A stretch of DNA of 64,000 nt, taken from Bradyrhizobium japonicum USDA 6. Its GTDB lineage: Bacteria > Pseudomonadota > Alphaproteobacteria > Rhizobiales > Xanthobacteraceae. Location of the stretch: the NCBI RefSeq assembly GCF_000284375.1, contig NC_017249.1, positions 4,566,001-4,630,000 of the forward strand. Direction: 5' to 3'. The notes below the pieces were generated by a model. The model was not told the DNA's origin. It was given only the letters and a program-made list of their open reading frames with translations, and did no database searches. Below, piece after piece: positions 60,929 through 64,000 of this stretch. Each line of letters opens with the position of its first letter. The first letter of the stretch is position 1. A program made the translations under genes and the position numbers.

Positions 60929-61912
60929 ATGAACTGGGCATGGGCCACTTCGTTCGACCAGATCGGGCGCGCGCAGGCCGTTCCGATGTGGATGATCCTG
61001 GTAGCCGCCGGCTTCCTCGGACTGGTTCTCCTGATCACGCTGCTGCGCGCCGAAAGGTCGGTTGCCAACGGCGCGCTGACCGTCATCACGCTGCTTTCCA
61101 TTGCCATCGCGGTAGCTGCCACCGTGCGCGTCTACGGTCCGGTGGAGGAGGCGGCCCCGGGCGAGGCGCGCGCGCAGAGCGCGGTCGTCGCCAGCCTGCC
61201 GGCGCTGTCCTGTCTCGACGATCTCGCCGGCAATGCCGTGGCGATTGGTTGCGAGAAGGCGCTGTTCGGCTCGCCCGACGCGGCGGCCGCGGCCGTCTCC
61301 TACACCGCCGCGCGGATCGACCGGCTCACCGTGCTCGGCGATGCCGCGACCGCCGAGAAGAGCCTGACGCTGGACATGAAGGTGCTGCGCAAGGCGCTGG
61401 AGCGCGACCGCTACGGCCTCGTCGCGCAGGTGCTGGTCGCGCGCGACGGCTGTACGCAGTTCGACTGCCCCGCCTTCCGCTCGCTGACCGATCAGCAGCG
61501 GGTCGCCGCCAACATGGATTCCCATCTCTACGACACCCTGGTCGCGCGCTATGCGCCGGGCTGGAATGCACCCGCAACGGCGCCGGCGATGCCGGCCACC
61601 GCGGCGCTCGCCGGGATGCCGCCATCGATGCCGACGGGCAGGCCGACCAATGCGGAGTTCCCGAGCGCGTCATCGACGCCGCCGGTGAGCATCATGAATC
61701 CGGAGCCCACGGCGGCGGTGCGACAGGCCGCGCCTGCCGGAGGCGCAGCCTCGGCGCCGCGCGCGTCCGCTCCGGCCTCGGCGCAGGCCGCTGCTCCAGC
61801 GGCGCCGGCTGCGAAGAAGCCGCCGGCGCCGAAGGCCGCGCGTGCGCCGGCCGCAGCACCGGTTCCGCTCGCCCCGCCGGCTCCGGCCCCTGCGGCTGCG
61901 GATAACGAATAG
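60929..61912 (+). CDS. Membrane-anchored hypothetical protein with Ala/Pro-rich tail
   Basis: The family is unknown. The 327-residue protein has two membrane helices at the N-terminus (MWMILVAAGFLGLVLLITLL and ALTVITLLSIAIAVAATV). A globular periplasmic part (about 75-215) has four cysteines (CLDDL, CEKALFG, CTQFDC) and looks like a small helical domain. From about residue 220 the chain is Ala/Pro-rich and ends PAPAAADNE, suggesting a flexible tail. Confidence 0.7.
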   Translation: MNWAWATSFDQIGRAQAVPMWMILVAAGFLGLVLLITLLRAERSVANGALTVITLLSIAIAVAATVRVYGPVEEAAPGEARAQSAVVASLPALSCLDDLAGNAVAIGCEKALFGSPDAAAAAVSYTAARIDRLTVLGDAATAEKSLTLDMKVLRKALERDRYGLVAQVLVARDGCTQFDCPAFRSLTDQQRVAANMDSHLYDTLVARYAPGWNAPATAPAMPATAALAGMPPSMPTGRPTNAEFPSASSTPPVSIMNPEPTAAVRQAAPAGGAASAPRASAPASAQAAAPAAPAAKKPPAPKAARAPAAAPVPLAPPAPAPAAADNE

Positions 61913-61955
61913 TTCGGCATTCCAAATGCGTGGCTGCCCGGTTAATGCTGGGGGC

Positions 61956-62396
61956 ATGCCGCTACATCTGATCAAGCTCGCCGTCGGCTGCGACTCCGTC
62001 AAGGAATTGAAGGGGTGGGTCGCCGAACGGATGCAGACCGCCAAGAAGAAGGGTCTGCCGCAACATCACATCCACATCACCCGCATGGTGCCCAAGCGCG
62101 ACGCCGAGATCCTGGCGGGCGGATCGCTCTATTGGGTGATCAAGGGCGAGATCGCCGCGCGTGAAAAGATCATCGGCATCGAGCCGTTCCGCGACAAGGA
62201 CGGCATCGGCCGTTGCCGGATCGTGATGCAGCCGAAGGTGATCTCGGTATCGCCGCGGCCGATGCGGCCGTTCCAGGGCTGGCGCTACCTCAGCGACGAT
62301 TCCGTGCCGCCCGATCTCGGCAAGTCGGCCGCCGGCTCGATCGCGGCGATGCCGGAGCCGATGCGGCGCGAGCTGCGCGATCTCGGACTGCTCTGA
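61956..62396 (+). CDS. DUF1489 family protein
   Basis: The 146-residue alphaproteobacterial family protein opens MPLHLIKLAVGCDSVKELKGW. It later carries HHIHITRMVPKRDAEILAGGSLYWVIKGEIAAREKIIGIE and FQGWRYL. Length is normal for the family, which has no known function. It starts 43 bp after the previous stop and may be co-transcribed with it. Confidence 0.88.
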   Translation: MPLHLIKLAVGCDSVKELKGWVAERMQTAKKKGLPQHHIHITRMVPKRDAEILAGGSLYWVIKGEIAAREKIIGIEPFRDKDGIGRCRIVMQPKVISVSPRPMRPFQGWRYLSDDSVPPDLGKSAAGSIAAMPEPMRRELRDLGLL

Positions 62397-62410
62397 CGCG
62401 GCCGCTCTAC

Positions 62411-62457
62411 AGCATGATCCGGAAAAGTGCGCAGCGGTTTTCCGGAAAGATCATGCT
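62411..62457. repeat. REP-like palindrome, family D
   Basis: AGCATGATC and CCGGAAAAG on the left pair with CTTTCCGG-type sequence and GATCATGCT on the right. It lies in the gap between convergent genes, 15 bp after the DUF1489 stop. A second dyad (ATGAAGC 62470-62476, GCTTCAT 62493-62499) follows and runs into the next gene's stop codon. Confidence 0.65.
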
Positions 62458-62495
62458 CAAACAAGAACCATGAAGCACGATGATCTCATCGCGCT

Positions 62496-63245
62496 TCATG
62501 GCGACGTGACGATGTGCAGCCGCGCCCAGTCGGACGGCGGCATCACGACCGGACGTCCGCCTTCGCCGATGGCGTCGATGATGTCGACCAGTTCGGGCTC
62601 GACGCCCATCTCGTGCAGGTACTTGCGATACTGCTCGCCAAAGATCGCCGTCAGGCTCTCGCGCTGTTCGGGCGCCACGTTGGGCGCGCGGCGATTGCGG
62701 ATGGAGCGGCCGGCCAGCACCACCGTCGCACCTTGCGGGAGGCTGCGATGCACCCCGCCGGCGAGCATGAGGACGCACGCGAAATCGCACGCCGGATCCG
62801 GCAAGGACACCTTGGCATCGAGCGGTCCGCCCGGGCGCTTCAGCGCAAAACAATCGGCCTCCGGCTTGCCGGCGCAGGCCTCGACCTCGGTCGCGCCGGC
62901 GGTGGCATCCAGGCCGCGGTCGCGCAGGATGCGGCCCATGCTGACCGCAACATTGAGGTTGGAGCCGCCCCAGCTATGGATGACGAGCGGCAGCTTGTGT
63001 CCCGCCTGGCGATCGAGAATCGCGATCAGCCGCTTGTAGCTGTCCCATTGCACCGTGCCCTCGGCGGCGATCCAGTCGGAGCAGCCCGGTCCGCAGGCCC
63101 CGGCAGCGCCATGGGCAACGTAGAAGATCATCGCATCCGGCGGCGACCCGTACAGGCCGATCGGCGGGCGCTGTTGTGCCTGGGCGGCAGTCGCGGCGAC
63201 AAGCGCCAGCCCGCCGTTCACGATCATCGTGCGGATGAATGACAT
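62496..63245 (-). CDS. Exported ClpP-like (COG3904-type) hypothetical protein
   Basis: The 249-residue protein has a signal peptide (1-23, ending AQA). The core resembles the ClpP/crotonase fold of periplasmic COG3904-like proteins: LPLVIHSWGGSNLNVAVSMGRILRDRGLDATAGATEVEACAG, then CDFACVLMLAGGVHR as the position of the ClpP-type serine. The Cys residues (CGPGC, CDFAC) could form disulfides. A protease role is not established; a catalytic Ser at the usual place is not clear. Confidence 0.7.
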   Translation of the reverse strand: MSFIRTMIVNGGLALVAATAAQAQQRPPIGLYGSPPDAMIFYVAHGAAGACGPGCSDWIAAEGTVQWDSYKRLIAILDRQAGHKLPLVIHSWGGSNLNVAVSMGRILRDRGLDATAGATEVEACAGKPEADCFALKRPGGPLDAKVSLPDPACDFACVLMLAGGVHRSLPQGATVVLAGRSIRNRRAPNVAPEQRESLTAIFGEQYRKYLHEMGVEPELVDIIDAIGEGGRPVVMPPSDWARLHIVTSP

Positions 63246-63322
63246 GCCCCTGCCGGTCGGCTCGTTTGCTCGCCCCGATCATCCATCCGGGCGAGGCAAC
63301 GCGCAAGATCGACCCTCGCGGG

Positions 63323-64000
63323 TTACACCGCGATATTGTCGATCAGCCGGGTCGTGCCGAGCTTGGCCGCCACCAGGATCCGCAGCGGGCCGTCCTTGCG
63401 CGAGGTGACCGGCGCGAGCGTCTCGGCATGGCGCGCCTCGAAATAGTCGAGCGCAAAGCCGGCCGCCGTGATCATCCCGGCGCCGCGCGCCATCGCGGAT
63501 GCGATCGCTTCGCCGGCGCGAATGCGCCCGGCGCTGTCCTTCATGGCGCGGTACAGCGTGGTCGCGATCTGCCGCTCCTCCGGCGAAAGATAGACGTTGC
63601 GCGAAGACATCGCGAGCCCGTCGCGCTCGCGCACGGTGCGGGAGCCGGTCACCTTGACGCCGAGGTCGAGGTCGCGCGCCATCTGCGTCACCACCCGCAG
63701 CTGCTGAAAGTCCTTCTCGCCGAAGATCGCGACATCCGGCCGGCACTGCGTGAACAACTTGCCGACGACGGTGGCGACGCCGCCGAAGAAGTGCGGCCTG
63801 AAGCGGTCCTCGAGGCCGGCCAGCGCCGGCCCCTCCGGCACGATGCGGGTCGCAAAGCCTTCCGGATACATCGCCTCGGCGCCGGGGTGCCAGACGATGT
63901 CGACGTCCTCGGCGGCGAGCTTGGCGAGATCGGACTTCCAGGTGCGCGGGTAGGCACCAAAGTCCTCGGTCGGGGCGAACTGGGTCGGGTTGACGAAGAT
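63323..64000 (-). CDS. panC: Pantoate-beta-alanine ligase, N-terminus cut by window edge
   Basis: PanC makes pantothenate from pantoate and beta-alanine with ATP. The visible 225 residues include [10 protein letters not shown] at the edge, [33 protein letters not shown] and the C-terminal [10 protein letters not shown] region. These are all PanC signatures. About 55 N-terminal residues with the HxGH motif lie beyond base 64000. Confidence 0.93.
   Translation of the reverse strand: MFVNPTQFAPTEDFGAYPRTWKSDLAKLAAEDVDIVWHPGAEAMYPEGFATRIVPEGPALAGLEDRFRPHFFGGVATVVGKLFTQCRPDVAIFGEKDFQQLRVVTQMARDLDLGVKVTGSRTVRERDGLAMSSRNVYLSPEERQIATTLYRAMKDSAGRIRAGEAIASAMARGAGMITAAGFALDYFEARHAETLAPVTSRKDGPLRILVAAKLGTTRLIDNIAV

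Overview
The window is GC-rich with short intergenic gaps. It looks like chromosomal DNA of a Bradyrhizobium-type alphaproteobacterium. That reading is an inference from an Omp25/31-type outer-membrane protein, the dense hybrid histidine kinases, small proteins of a style familiar from that genus, and several families of palindromic intergenic repeats. No database search was possible. I count 69 protein genes (one truncated at each window edge) and one tRNA-Leu. There is no rRNA, CRISPR array, prophage, transposase or obvious genomic island.

Layout, 1-21 kb: a secreted phosphodiesterase (cut by the left edge) and a repeat-rich gap; a LysR gene divergent from a four-gene operon (SDR, double carboxymuconolactone-decarboxylase fold, Tat-type cupin, DUF2255); a GNAT enzyme divergent from an SDR that lacks the YxxxK motif; an Omp25/31-type porin-like protein; a class C beta-lactamase-like hydrolase; an ArsR/SRPBCC pair; a membrane protein; and an aromatic meta-cleavage cluster (periplasmic binding protein, FAH-family enzyme, MhpA-like monooxygenase, IclR regulator, extradiol dioxygenase, MBL hydrolase). 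A NarL-type two-component system follows. 21-34 kb: a duplicated-domain exported protein, then an L-idonate/5-ketogluconate catabolic cluster (idnD, idnO, enolase-superfamily dehydratase, GntR regulator, MFS importer), then a minus-strand run of a multi-PAS hybrid kinase with three transporters.

34-48 kb: a zinc-ribbon peptidase, propionyl-CoA carboxylase alpha subunit, oxaloacetate decarboxylase, acylphosphatase, a second PAS hybrid kinase, a GbsR-DUF4166-epimerase operon, a LysR/tautomerase divergent pair, a stand-alone DnaB-type ATPase, lipB, a lone FliN-like protein, tRNA-Leu(GAG) and a DUF2182/DUF1326 pair. 48-64 kb: a zinc-type COG0523 GTPase behind a perfect Zur-like palindrome, two paralogous polysaccharide deacetylases, mgtE, an orphan XRE regulator, an aldo/keto reductase, a TolA/TonB-like protein, several small conserved proteins, a GST, YidB, DUF1489, a ClpP-like exported protein and panC (cut by the right edge).

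The regulatory architecture is the most informative part of the window. Six local regulators or regulons have clean, readable operators. Two LysR genes have 6-N11-6 dyads in their divergent gaps. An IclR gene has a 19-bp palindrome. A GntR gene has two AACATGTT sites exactly 50 bp apart. The ArsR and GbsR genes appear to be leaderless, with the repressor dyad lying over the start codon. No single unmistakably new defence or mobile system is visible. The best candidates for undescribed biology are the GbsR-DUF4166-membrane-epimerase operon, the DUF1326/DUF2182 pair, the solo DnaB-like ATPase, the YxxxK-less SDR and the alternative hairpins upstream of the second hybrid kinase.
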